This document shows, in pieces, positions 54,755-63,779 of a stretch of 64,000 bases of DNA. The stretch lies in assembly GCA_942493325.1 (NCBI GenBank), contig OW818689.1, positions 6,076,001 to 6,140,000 on the forward strand. The letters are read 5' to 3'. Source of the DNA: JAAFHB01 sp942493325. GTDB lineage: Bacteria > Bacteroidota > Bacteroidia > Bacteroidales > Prolixibacteraceae. Both the position numbers and the translations under genes were made by a program. Position 1 is the stretch's first letter, and the number at the start of each line of letters is the position of its first letter. A model generated the notes under the pieces. It searched no databases. It had not been told where the DNA came from and saw only the letters and a list, made by a program, of their open reading frames with translations.

Positions 54755-55417
54755 ATGGCTAAAACAATAACAATGCAACCTTTGACGAATGAAGTTTTGG
54801 CAGAGTTATTTCTTTCAATGGCAATGAAAGAAGATAATAGGCCAGAAGCGGAAAGGGCTTTTTCGGTGTTTTATAGCCGAAATAAGAATTACCTGTACAC
54901 AATTGTGAAAAATGTGTGCAAGTCATGGGAAATGTACGGAGATGAATTAATTGAAGCTGTGTTTGAAAATACGTTTTTGACTGTTTATGCAAAAGCTGAA
55001 AGTTTTATGGTGATAGAAGGCATTCCATTTGAACGTCAGGAAAAGAGAATGAAATCTTGGCTTGGTAAAATTGCCAAAAATGAGATGCTTCAACTATTGC
55101 GGCAATTCAAAGTTGACAAGGATAAGATTGAATATACCGATGATTTGACTTCTTTTCTAAATATTGAGGAGGAAATCGTATCTCAACCCACAGCCGATTA
55201 TTTGTTGGCAGAGAGGGCATTACAAACTTTAAGTGAACGAGATATAAATATACTTACTACTTATTTAATGTTTGAGGATGGCAATAGAAATTTGCCTAGT
55301 ATTGAGATACAACGTCTTTCAGACATGTGGAATACTCATCCGGACAACATGCGCCAAATTAAGAAAAGGTCATTAGCTAAAGTCGAGATGTATATTAAAA
55401 CTAATAAAAACAAATAA
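54755..55417 (+). CDS. RNA polymerase sigma-70-family (ECF-like) factor
   Basis: A 220-residue protein. Region 2 is seen as AFSVFYSRNKNYLYTIVKN, FENTFLTVYAKAESF and MKSWLGKIAKNEMLQLLRQF (the promoter-melting part). Region 4 is LSERDINILTTYLMF with the HTH-like RLSDMWNTHPDNMRQIKKRS. It is divergent from most sigma factors, so it could be an alternative regulator. The next gene starts 2 nt after its stop. An in-frame upstream ATG (54695) would cover the inverted repeat; 54755 is preferred. Confidence 0.8.
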   Translation: MAKTITMQPLTNEVLAELFLSMAMKEDNRPEAERAFSVFYSRNKNYLYTIVKNVCKSWEMYGDELIEAVFENTFLTVYAKAESFMVIEGIPFERQEKRMKSWLGKIAKNEMLQLLRQFKVDKDKIEYTDDLTSFLNIEEEIVSQPTADYLLAERALQTLSERDINILTTYLMFEDGNRNLPSIEIQRLSDMWNTHPDNMRQIKKRSLAKVEMYIKTNKNK

Positions 55418-55419
55418 CC

Positions 55420-55752
55420 ATGACAGGTATAAACGATACTTTAAAAAACGATTTTGAAGACTCATTTGAGAAGTCATTAAAATCTCTTGGTTATCTTTTC
55501 CCAACTTCTGAAGATGAAGTTGATTCTTTTGTGGCGAAAAATAAGTTAGAAGAAACGCCTGAGAATTATTGCTACGCAAGTGATTTACTATCAAAAGCAA
55601 AGCATACTTTAAATGACCAAAGGACACATATTGAGAATGATAAATCAATAGATAACCTTGCAAGGGCTGCTCGAAACGGTGGTGATATTCCTAAAGATAT
55701 TCTTAAAAAAATGGAATCAGACAGAGATAAAGCTGAAAATGGCGAAAAATAA
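55420..55752 (+). CDS. unrecognised acidic protein between sigma factor and peptidase
   Basis: A 110-residue soluble helical protein with no known family. It contains DFEDSFEKSLKSLGYLFPTS and a repeated Asp/Lys-rich pattern near the C-terminus (KKMESDRDKAENGEK). It overlaps the peptidase gene by 14 nt. In this place it may be the anti-sigma factor or the cleaved substrate, but it has no membrane helix, so it is not a classical anti-sigma factor. Confidence 0.65.
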   Translation: MTGINDTLKNDFEDSFEKSLKSLGYLFPTSEDEVDSFVAKNKLEETPENYCYASDLLSKAKHTLNDQRTHIENDKSIDNLARAARNGGDIPKDILKKMESDRDKAENGEK

Positions 55753-56566
55753 ATATGACATATCGGAATATCGAAAGAAAGAACTTTCTGAATTAGCAGA
55801 ATTTGTGGCAGATGAATATTTTGTTGATACATTCGTCTGTCCACATAAACTCGCCAAGATTTACGGTATAACAAGCTCATTTGAGGATTATGGTAATGCT
55901 TTTGATGGCTTATTAGAGCATAAATCAGGCAAATTTCATGTGTATCTGAATAGCAATAAGGTTAAACACATTTATGAGCCGAGATTACGTTTCACTTTAG
56001 CTCATGAATTGGGGCATTACTTAATTGATGAACATCGCAAACCATTGGAAATGGGATTGGCTCCTTCACACGCTTCTTTCACCAATTTCTCATCTAGCAA
56101 TGAAGTTGAATTAGAAGCAGATTTTTTTGCGTCGAGTCTATTAATTCCATTTTCTCGTTTGAAAAAGGATGTTAGTCGTAGAAAATTTTCTTTTAACTTA
56201 ATTGAAGAACTTGCAACAAAATACCAAACAAGTATTGTCGCAACCTTAATAAAATTCGCATCAATTGGGAATCACCCTTTAATGATTATATGCTCAATTA
56301 ATAAAAAAATAAAATGGTTTAAATACAGCGAAGATTTCCCTTATAAGTATATTGACGCACTACCTGAATTTAAAGTGCCTACGAATACTTCCGCAGGTCG
56401 TTTCTTTTATGAAAATGGATTGAAATGCGAAGGTGAAGCCGATTTAGTTTATGCCGAGGACTGGTTTAAGCTAAATAACGATAGCGATTATGGAAGGCAT
56501 TTTAATGAATATTGCATATACTCTGACAAAAATAAATTTGTTTTAAGCGTTATTTGGGAAAAATAA
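55739..56566 (+). CDS. ImmA/IrrE-family metallopeptidase
   Basis: A 275-residue COG2856-type zinc peptidase. The catalytic motif is HELGH (residues 89-93, FTLAHELGHYLIDEH), with a downstream Glu in EVELEADFFASSLLIP. Relatives cleave phage repressors or the DdrO repressor after stress. Its target is probably encoded in the same operon or next to it. The ATG at 55739 overlaps the preceding gene's end. Confidence 0.88.
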   Translation: MAKNKYDISEYRKKELSELAEFVADEYFVDTFVCPHKLAKIYGITSSFEDYGNAFDGLLEHKSGKFHVYLNSNKVKHIYEPRLRFTLAHELGHYLIDEHRKPLEMGLAPSHASFTNFSSSNEVELEADFFASSLLIPFSRLKKDVSRRKFSFNLIEELATKYQTSIVATLIKFASIGNHPLMIICSINKKIKWFKYSEDFPYKYIDALPEFKVPTNTSAGRFFYENGLKCEGEADLVYAEDWFKLNNDSDYGRHFNEYCIYSDKNKFVLSVIWEK

Positions 56567-56645
56567 CAAGTCACCAAAGCAAATGACAATGTTATTATTA
56601 GAAAGAAAAAGAACATCAGGAGTTAATAGCATCAACAACCAGGTA

Positions 56646-56778
56646 AGTGCGGCAGCAGTGGTTATCAGTGTGTATCTTTCCGCCCAGGCTGCTTTTCGGT
56701 TTGATCCTGCAGATACGGGACCCACAATATGCCCCTGCACTCAATCCCAAAAGTTTAATACCGACTTACGTTAGTCAC
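56646..56778 (+). repeat. cassette-junction-like repeat, copy 3
   Basis: AGTGCGGCAGCAGTGG, then GTGTATCTTTCCGCCCA, GCTTTTCGGTTTGATCC and GGGACCCACAATATGC. It ends ACTTACGTTAGTC, 34 nt before the next gene, and starts 79 nt after the peptidase stop. Most similar to copy 1 over the first 90 bp. Confidence 0.65.
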
Positions 56779-56811
56779 AATTATACCATGACAATAGAAT
56801 ACATTATATAA

Positions 56812-59800
56812 ATGAAAAAATTTGTAAAAAAAACTTTAGAAAAGATTATTCGAAATTTATCGCATATTCTTAACAAATTTGAATCTGAATTAAGTATTGG
56901 TAATAATTTCCATCCACTTTCGCCAACTGATGATGCTGAGAATGTTGACAATTATATTCAATCTTTAAATTGGGCACTGAAAAACAAAAATAGAATTAAA
57001 AACATTGCTATTTCTGGTGCATATGGCTCTGGAAAGAGTAGTGTGATTAGAACATTTATTAAAAGTAGTACGAATAAAGACTACAAGTTTTTAAATATTT
57101 CCCTTGCAACTTTTAAAGAACTAAAAGAGCAGCCCAACGTTCCCCAAAATGGTGATAACGATATTTTAAGACTAATTGAATTAAGTGTTCTGCAACAATT
57201 ATTTTATCATGAAAAAGATAGTAAGATTCCAGACTCAAGGTTTAAAAAAATCAAAAGCCATAAAACGCGATACTTATTTTACTATTCAGTTGGATTTATT
57301 GCACTTTTAGTGTCCGTATTATTTCTATTAGCTCCAAATTTTTTATCAAAATTTTCACTGTTCAATATTCCAAAAAAACTTGTTCCATTCACCCACTTTA
57401 CTGCAACTTCAATAACTCTACTTGGTTTGTTTTCTATCATTTTCAAATCTTCAAGAGCTTTAAAAAGTCTAGCGATAAAAAAAATGAATATTAGTAATGC
57501 AGAAATTGAGATTGATAGCGGAATTAGCAAATCAATTTTAAATAATCATATTGATGAAATTCTATATTTCTTTGAAGTTACTGACTATAATGTTGTTATA
57601 ATAGAGGATTTGGATAGATTCGAGCAAACAGAGGTTTTTACAAAACTTCGAGAGATTAACCTTCTTATAAATAATTCAACAAAAGTTGAAAGCGAAGTTG
57701 TTTTCATTTATGCAATTAAAGACGACATGTTTCTTGACAAAGACAGGACAAAATTCTTTGATTTTATGATTCCAATAATTCCGGTAATAAATTCATCCAA
57801 TTCAAATGAAAAATTATTAGATATTGTTAGGCAGAATAATTATAAAATTTCAACAGATTTAATAGATGATATCTCACTATTTATTGATGATATGAGATTA
57901 CTCTATAACATTATGAACGAGTATTACATCTATTCTAAAAACCTAGACTCAAAACTTGACCAAGAAAAGTTGCTGTCAATGATTGTTTACAAAAATATAT
58001 ACCCTAATGATTTTACTCAATTAAGTGAAAATAAAGGAAATTTATTTCAAACAATTTCGAATAAATCAATTTACATTAAAGACAAGATATTATTAGTTGA
58101 TGAAAAAATAGAGAAGATAAAGAAACAAATTATTGAAGCTGAAAAATCAAAGCTTTCAAATATTAAGGAATTGAGATTGATTTACATAAATAAAATAATT
58201 GAACAAATAGTTTTAACACAGAATCAACCTTTCAGGAGGTTTTGGATAAATGATATTGCTTATGATATAAGTTCCTTAACTGAAGAAATCCATTTTCCAA
58301 AATTATTTACTGGTTCTATATTTTATCAATATAACAGTTCTAGTAATTATAAAACAACATTTCAATACAATTTTAAAGAAATTGAAAAACTAGTAAATCC
58401 AGACTTAACCTATAAAGAGAGGGAAGTGAATGTTTTAAATATCGCAAAGATTGACAACCTTAAAAAGCAAATATCAGACTTAGAAAACAGCAAAATTGAA
58501 ATCAGAAAAAGTAAATTAAGTCATTTGATATCAGATGAACAAATTACAATAAGTAATAAATCAGAAAAGCAAAACGAACTAATTAACATTTTGCTTAGAA
58601 ACGGATACATTGATGAAAACTATTTAGACTATATTTCAATATTTTACGAGGGTAGCCTTTCAAAAGCCGATTATCAATTTCTTATAAATGTAAAGATTCA
58701 AAGACCTTCTGAATTTGATTTTAAATTATCAAAAACAGAAAAGTTAATTGAAAAAATAAGTCTGTTTGATTTTGAAAAAGAGTATATCTTAAATTTCGAC
58801 TTAGTTGAATTTTTGCAACAAAAACCTAATGATTTTGACAAAAAGAAACGTCTGTTTAAACAGCTAAGCAATCAGTCATCAAGCTCAATAAGGTTTATTG
58901 ATGGGTTTATTGAAATAACTACCGATATAAAGATTTTCATTCAGAACCTTTGTGAATATTGGCAAAATATATGGATATATATTGAATCTGAATCACTTTT
59001 TGATGATGCGAAGAAAAACGATTACTTCATACGAATTATTAGATACGCCAAAATTGAAGACATAAAGTCGATATTCAGTTCTCATCATAGCTTATTAAAT
59101 AAAAGAGCTGACTTTTTGCAAATTATTGATGATGAAAATAAACTAAAAAAAATTATCGAAAAGTTAGACCTAAAATTTGAAACGATTAATTCAGATTCGC
59201 CCACATCTCTGGTTGATTATGTCAAGAAAGGCAACTATTATGTTGTAAATATGGAAGTGATTGAAATGCTACTTACACACTACAAAAAGTTTGATTTCGA
59301 TAAATTCTCGACTGCTAATTTCTCCTCCATAATGACAAGTTCTCTTGACTCCATGATTGATTATATTGGCATTAATATAAACGTCTACGTTAATACAGTC
59401 TATTTGAAGATTGAAACAAATAAAGATGAACCAATTGAATATTATTTGAAGTTATTGAATGATGAAAACCTCGATGAAGATTTAAAGGAACAAATAATAA
59501 TTCATGTAAACACAAAAGTTACAGACATCAAAACTATTTCAGATGTTAGCATATGGAATACTTTCTACAAATACTCAAAGGTTTCTCCTTTATGGGAAAA
59601 TATTCTTGCAAATTTTGAAAATGAAGAAATTGATTTTTCTGAGGATTTGATTGCTTTTCTAAACAATATTCCCAATGCTGAGTATCTTTCTAAACTTAAA
59701 ATGCCAACTGAAGTAAATGAGAATAATATTTTTTCTGGCCTATGTCGTAAGATTATAATGCAGAATGCAATAAGTGATGAATCTTACAATTTAATTACAA

Positions 59801-60444
59801 AATCAATTCCTTGGATTTATAGTGATATAGACTCTAGCGGCATTACTGAAAATAGGATCATAATCCTAATTAAGAACGGAGTAATAAATACGACAATAGA
59901 AAGTTTCAATGAATTAAAAGAGAATCATAACGGGGTGAATATTAAATTACTTGAAAAGGATCCGGCAAAATATATTGAACAAATAGACGAATTAAAATTC
60001 GATAGTTTTGACCTGAAATTAATTCTTGAATCATCATTGTTGAGTATTCCAAATAAAAAGGTTTTTTATGAGAGTTGTGATGAAGAAACGATTAATTCAA
60101 ATGACACTGTCTTATTTCTTCTCTCAAATTATATAAGTGAGAACGTTAATTTCAATTTTAAGACTTCAACAAAAAGAAAAATTCTTCTTTCAGTGGTTAT
60201 CCCAAAATCTAATCGGATAAAAATATTCAACAATAATCTCTCAATTGTTGATAGTGAATTCGTTAAGTCATTCATAAAAACAATTGGCAATGAGTATTAT
60301 GAGATTATTGACTATGATAAAAAGGCAACGTTAGCTGACGTTCCATTAAATAGACGATTTTTAGAAAACTTGATTTCTATTCAGTTTATTTCAAGTTTTT
60401 CTGAAACTAAAAAAGGATTGAGAGTTAATCATAAAAGAAAATAA
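56812..60444 (+). CDS. YobI-like membrane P-loop NTPase (1,210 aa)
   Basis: A 1,210-residue protein. Near the N-terminus is the YobI/KAP-type P-loop: PLSPTDDAENVDNY and Walker A GAYGSGKSS (residues 69-77). Two membrane helices (~154-175 and ~192-211) are inserted in the NTPase domain, and Walker B VVIIEDLDRF (261-270) follows. The remaining ~900 residues are helical, Lys/Asn/Ile-rich and not assigned. KAP and YobI NTPases are often in defence loci. The very A+T-rich codon use differs from the core genes. It is one gene alone after a junction repeat. Confidence 0.85.
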   Translation: MKKFVKKTLEKIIRNLSHILNKFESELSIGNNFHPLSPTDDAENVDNYIQSLNWALKNKNRIKNIAISGAYGSGKSSVIRTFIKSSTNKDYKFLNISLATFKELKEQPNVPQNGDNDILRLIELSVLQQLFYHEKDSKIPDSRFKKIKSHKTRYLFYYSVGFIALLVSVLFLLAPNFLSKFSLFNIPKKLVPFTHFTATSITLLGLFSIIFKSSRALKSLAIKKMNISNAEIEIDSGISKSILNNHIDEILYFFEVTDYNVVIIEDLDRFEQTEVFTKLREINLLINNSTKVESEVVFIYAIKDDMFLDKDRTKFFDFMIPIIPVINSSNSNEKLLDIVRQNNYKISTDLIDDISLFIDDMRLLYNIMNEYYIYSKNLDSKLDQEKLLSMIVYKNIYPNDFTQLSENKGNLFQTISNKSIYIKDKILLVDEKIEKIKKQIIEAEKSKLSNIKELRLIYINKIIEQIVLTQNQPFRRFWINDIAYDISSLTEEIHFPKLFTGSIFYQYNSSSNYKTTFQYNFKEIEKLVNPDLTYKEREVNVLNIAKIDNLKKQISDLENSKIEIRKSKLSHLISDEQITISNKSEKQNELINILLRNGYIDENYLDYISIFYEGSLSKADYQFLINVKIQRPSEFDFKLSKTEKLIEKISLFDFEKEYILNFDLVEFLQQKPNDFDKKKRLFKQLSNQSSSSIRFIDGFIEITTDIKIFIQNLCEYWQNIWIYIESESLFDDAKKNDYFIRIIRYAKIEDIKSIFSSHHSLLNKRADFLQIIDDENKLKKIIEKLDLKFETINSDSPTSLVDYVKKGNYYVVNMEVIEMLLTHYKKFDFDKFSTANFSSIMTSSLDSMIDYIGININVYVNTVYLKIETNKDEPIEYYLKLLNDENLDEDLKEQIIIHVNTKVTDIKTISDVSIWNTFYKYSKVSPLWENILANFENEEIDFSEDLIAFLNNIPNAEYLSKLKMPTEVNENNIFSGLCRKIIMQNAISDESYNLITKSIPWIYSDIDSSGITENRIIILIKNGVINTTIESFNELKENHNGVNIKLLEKDPAKYIEQIDELKFDSFDLKLILESSLLSIPNKKVFYESCDEETINSNDTVLFLLSNYISENVNFNFKTSTKRKILLSVVIPKSNRIKIFNNNLSIVDSEFVKSFIKTIGNEYYEIIDYDKKATLADVPLNRRFLENLISIQFISSFSETKKGLRVNHKRK

Positions 60445-60511
60445 ATAACTTTTGCCTAATAAATAGTCCTTCATGTGGTCTGCAATACACTGTGCTCCCC
60501 CTCGTTTGCAA

Positions 60512-60543
60512 TCCCGAACCATCGGGACCCCGTCTTTTCGGGG
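60512..60543. terminator. two adjacent hairpins after the NTPase gene
   Basis: TCCCGAACCATCGGGA (60512-60527) and CCCCGTCTTTTCGGGG (60528-60543) are back-to-back hairpins. There is no strong T run, so this may be an intergenic repeat rather than a Rho-independent terminator. The rest of 60445-60678 has no gene. Confidence 0.45.
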
Positions 60544-60670
60544 AGGGGTTGATTGTCAGTCGTTTATAACGACAAATAAACCTCCCATGTTATGAAATAT
60601 TTTATTTGTAACAACAAGAATACATCACACTATGTCATCTGAAGACTATACAATCGCCGATCAGAACGCT

Positions 60671-60678
60671 GTTTATTT
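60671..60678. repeat. IS66 left target-site duplication
   Basis: GTTTATTT directly left of the inverted repeat, identical to 63343-63350. Confidence 0.92.
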
Positions 60679-60754
60679 GTAAGCATTCGGTAAACCCCGT
60701 ATTTTAAATTGTCTTTTTGGTTTATACGTTTGGGGTTCATTTTAAAGACAAGCG

Positions 60755-61120
60755 ATGTTAAAAGCGAGACAATTTCTATCCATCTATGACGGGTTTCTCG
60801 AATCCGGCCTAACTGTTCGTAATTATTGCGCCAACCAGCACATGAAAGAATCCCAGTTCTTTTATTGGCAGAACAAGCTGAAAACACAATTACCACCTAA
60901 AAGAGGATTCATCCCGGTGGTTTTTGATAATGGGAAAGCGATCCGGTCATCCCAGGTTCCGGAATCGGTACAGAACCGGTCAAAGACCTTTCAAGATCCG
61001 GCAGCAGCAAACAATTCTATTTCCTGTGAGATAAGTTATCCCAACGGCGTTTGTGTAAAACTGAACGGTTTTACAGACCCGGGGATATTGCGGTCACTGC
61101 TGCTTCTAACGCATCAGTAG
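60755..61120 (+). CDS. tnpA: IS66 accessory protein TnpA
   Basis: A 121-residue protein with an N-terminal HTH-like segment (FLESGLTVRNYCANQHMKES). This matches the small first ORF of IS66 elements, which assists transposition. Its stop lies 1 nt before the tnpB ATG. Confidence 0.82.
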   Translation: MLKARQFLSIYDGFLESGLTVRNYCANQHMKESQFFYWQNKLKTQLPPKRGFIPVVFDNGKAIRSSQVPESVQNRSKTFQDPAAANNSISCEISYPNGVCVKLNGFTDPGILRSLLLLTHQ

Positions 61121-61121
61121 G

Positions 61122-61472
61122 ATGTTCAGCCTCACATCTGCAATGCAGTATTATCTATACGCGTATCCTACGGATATGCGCAGGAGCTTTTATACCCTCA
61201 GCGGAATGGTAACCAATCTGATGGGACGCAACGTTCAGGACGGAGACGTGTACCTGTTTATAAACCGCCCCCGAACCAGCATTAAAATCCTTCACATGGA
61301 ATGCGGCGGGCTTGTGATCTATCATATGAAACTGGAATCGGGCTGTTTCATACTACCTGTTTTTGATCAAAGTACCAATACGTTCCAAACCAGCTGGCAG
61401 GATTTAATGATGATGGTACAAGGTGTTATGAGCGATGAAAAGGGGAAGAAAAAAAGAAGAAAAAACCTTTAA
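61122..61472 (+). CDS. tnpB: IS66 accessory protein TnpB
   Basis: A 116-residue IS66 Orf2-type protein: YYLYAYPTDMRRSFYTLSGM at its start, RTSIKILHMECGGLVIYHMK, and a Lys/Arg-rich tail (KGKKKRRKNL). Required together with TnpA for IS66 movement. The usual start MFSLTS fits the family. Confidence 0.92.
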   Translation: MFSLTSAMQYYLYAYPTDMRRSFYTLSGMVTNLMGRNVQDGDVYLFINRPRTSIKILHMECGGLVIYHMKLESGCFILPVFDQSTNTFQTSWQDLMMMVQGVMSDEKGKKKRRKNL

Positions 61473-61551
61473 AATAACAGGTGAAAACTTGCTTTTTATT
61501 TGGCTAAAAGATTGATATTTACTATCTTTGAGCCATCAAAAACAAGGGAAA

Positions 61552-63237
61552 ATGACAGCTGGAGAAGAGGCTTTTTTACAACAAATTCTGGAGGAACGGG
61601 ACCGGCTTTTCCGGGAGACGTCCCGACTTAAAAGTCAGCTTACCAGTTATGAAAACTTCGAGTCAGAAAGAGTTTCTTACCAACAGCAAATCAATCAAAA
61701 AGACCGGACAATCAATCAACTTGATCAGACGGTTAATCAACTTGATCAGACGGTTAATCAACTGGATCAGACCATAAACAAGTTAAAACAACAGGTCGAG
61801 ATGCTTCTGCGCAAGATCTGGGGCAAATCCAGTGAACGATTCGTCAATGAGGATCCGCAGCAAAGGCGCCTTGATTTTGACGGACTTGACATGCTCCCGG
61901 AAGAAAAAGAACTTGCCACCAGCGCCAAAGAGGAGATCGAGCAGTACAAGACAATCTGTGTTCCTGTAAAAGCAAAAAACCATCCTGTACGTAAACCTTT
62001 GCCTGAAAGTCTTCCAAGGGAAGAATGCCATATTTATCCAGATCAACCTGACCTGAAAAATTGGATTGAGCTGGAACCGGAGATCACCGAAGTATTGGAA
62101 CGCGATCCGTCCAGATGGTACGTGCGCAGAATCATTCGTCACAAATATGCACTAAAGGACAAGAGCCTGGATGTGGAGAAGCAGATCATTACAGCTCCAA
62201 TGCCTGCACTGCCAATCGCCAAAAGCTACGCCGGAGCAACTCTTTTGGCCGATATCAGCATTGACAAATATGTGAATCATCTTCCTTTCTACCGCCAGAT
62301 CCAGATGTTTCAGCAACAAGGCATAACCATCTCCCCGGCCACCATTAACGGGTGGTTCCAGGATGTGGCTGATCTGATGAGACCGGGCTATTACAGACTT
62401 AAGGAGATGGTCCTAAGTTCTGACTATATCCAGAGTGATGAAACCACGATCCCGATTATAAATAACGAAAAGCACAAGACTGTAAAAGGATACATCTGGA
62501 TGGTCCGGGCGGTGATGCGGGACCTGGTCTTCTTCCATTACGATTATGGTTCTCGGGCACAAAAAGTGGCACTGGAAATATTTAAGGATTATCAGGGGGT
62601 AATCCAGACGGACGGTTATGCCGTATATGATATGTACGAGAATAAGAAGGGAGTTCTTCCCATTGGTTGCTGGGCGCATAGTAGACGTCGATTTGATGAA
62701 GCATTGAAGGAGGATAAAGCCAGGGCGACGTATGCTCTGGAGCAGATAGGCCTGCTCTATGACGTTGAAAGACGAGCCGATCAGGAAAAACTCACCTATG
62801 ACGAGCGTGCCGACTTGCGTTCTCGACTATCATATCCCATTATGGTTGCCTTTGAAAAATGGTTGGTCAATGAATACTCCAAAGTTTTGCCCAGAGGGCG
62901 CATTGGCCAAGCGATTAAATACACCTACGGAATTTACCACAAGTTGACCCGGTATCACCTGGATGGCCGGCTGAAGATGGATAACAATCTTGCGGAAAAT
63001 GCTGTCAGGCCAATCGCCCTGGGTCGGAAGAACTGGTTGTTCTGTGGCAATCACGAAGCAGCCGAAAATGCAGCCATTATGTATTCCATGCTGGGATGTT
63101 GCAAGGCAAGTGGTGTGAACTTCCGTGAATGGCTTGTCTTCTTCCTGAACAACGTCCATAAATATGACCAGGATTACACCAAAGACCTGGCAGAACTACT
63201 ACCGCACAACTTTAAACTGCAAAACCCAAAATTGTAA
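61552..63237 (+). CDS. tnpC: IS66 transposase TnpC
   Basis: A 561-residue DDE transposase. A coiled coil near residues 50-85 has repeated INQLDQTVNQLDQT units encoded by a 21-bp DNA tandem repeat, then a zinc-binding/IS66 leader (VEMLLRKIWGKSSERF). The DDE core has DYIQSDETTIPI, GVIQTDGYAVYD and the Glu in LKMDNNLAENAVRPIALGR. It recognises the 13-bp ends. The ATG at 61552 is preferred over an upstream frame; no interruption is seen. Confidence 0.95.
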   Translation: MTAGEEAFLQQILEERDRLFRETSRLKSQLTSYENFESERVSYQQQINQKDRTINQLDQTVNQLDQTVNQLDQTINKLKQQVEMLLRKIWGKSSERFVNEDPQQRRLDFDGLDMLPEEKELATSAKEEIEQYKTICVPVKAKNHPVRKPLPESLPREECHIYPDQPDLKNWIELEPEITEVLERDPSRWYVRRIIRHKYALKDKSLDVEKQIITAPMPALPIAKSYAGATLLADISIDKYVNHLPFYRQIQMFQQQGITISPATINGWFQDVADLMRPGYYRLKEMVLSSDYIQSDETTIPIINNEKHKTVKGYIWMVRAVMRDLVFFHYDYGSRAQKVALEIFKDYQGVIQTDGYAVYDMYENKKGVLPIGCWAHSRRRFDEALKEDKARATYALEQIGLLYDVERRADQEKLTYDERADLRSRLSYPIMVAFEKWLVNEYSKVLPRGRIGQAIKYTYGIYHKLTRYHLDGRLKMDNNLAENAVRPIALGRKNWLFCGNHEAAENAAIMYSMLGCCKASGVNFREWLVFFLNNVHKYDQDYTKDLAELLPHNFKLQNPKL

Positions 63238-63342
63238 CATCTTCTCCTAAGTCTATCAAAGTTCTCCGTACATTTTAGAATAACTTTGAAAGTGACATCC
63301 TGATTTCTCAGGAAAACAAGACGTACTTCACCGAATGCTTAC

Positions 63343-63350
63343 GTTTATTT
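63343..63350. repeat. IS66 right target-site duplication
   Basis: GTTTATTT directly right of the inverted repeat, identical to 60671-60678. Confidence 0.92.
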
Positions 63351-63779
63351 TCTGACTTTTACCATCACCGATTGGGTTGATATCTGGTTACTCTATCGAT
63401 TTTCTTATGCTGGTGGATAATCCGGACCAAGCTGACCCCCCTGTGACCGGTAAAAATTAGATTTTTCTGCTGTTTTTCATGATTATTTTTCATGACAGTC
63501 CGGCAGATGTTGACCCCCTAAAATTGAGAAAAGAGGTAAAAAAATCCGGAGCATATTGACCCCCCTTGGAAGTTGCCGGGCGGGCTGGGTAAAAATCCGG
63601 AGCATATTGACCCCCTGGCGCTTTGCCTGTGGAGTACAAATCCGGAGCATATTGACCCCCCTTTGAAGTTGCCAGGTGGGTTGGGTACAAATCCGGAGCA
63701 TGCTGACCCCTTTTATGAAATTAAATCACAGGATTTTGGTTCATTAGTGGAAAATACAAACCACTAACATGATATTCCA
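63351..63779. other. region between IS66 and the istA-like gene
   Basis: After the IS66 duplication there are about 70 bp of unassigned DNA, then the IS21-type end repeats (63421-63711). Open frames over the repeats on either strand are artefacts. There is no gene before 63780. Confidence 0.6.
63421..63711 (+). repeat. six IS21-type terminal repeats
   Basis: TCCGGAnCAnnTTGACCCCC-like 20-mers at 63421-63440, 63499-63518, 63545-63564, 63596-63615, 63641-63660 and 63692-63711. The last four are spaced 51, 45 and 51 bp and carry alternating spacers (GAAGTTGCC-type versus CTTTGCCTG-type). Multiple end repeats are usual for IS21 transposase binding. Confidence 0.85.

Larger units (their letters stand above)
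60679..63342 (+). mobile_element. complete IS66-family insertion sequence
   Basis: The left end GTAAGCATTCGGT (60679-60691) is matched by ACCGAATGCTTAC at 63330-63342, inverted and identical over 13 bp; IS66 ends typically start GTAAGC. The flanks GTTTATTT at 60671-60678 and 63343-63350 are identical 8-bp target duplications, the normal IS66 length. The three genes tnpA, tnpB and tnpC are intact, so the element is probably able to move and inserted recently. Confidence 0.95.

Noticed and set aside
46302..60444. Integron with integrase
   Set aside because: Although junction-like repeats are present, no tyrosine recombinase gene was found; called repeats, not an integron.
63483..63767. Frames with repeated CTQPTWQLQRG-like units
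   Set aside because: Created by the IS21-type end repeats.
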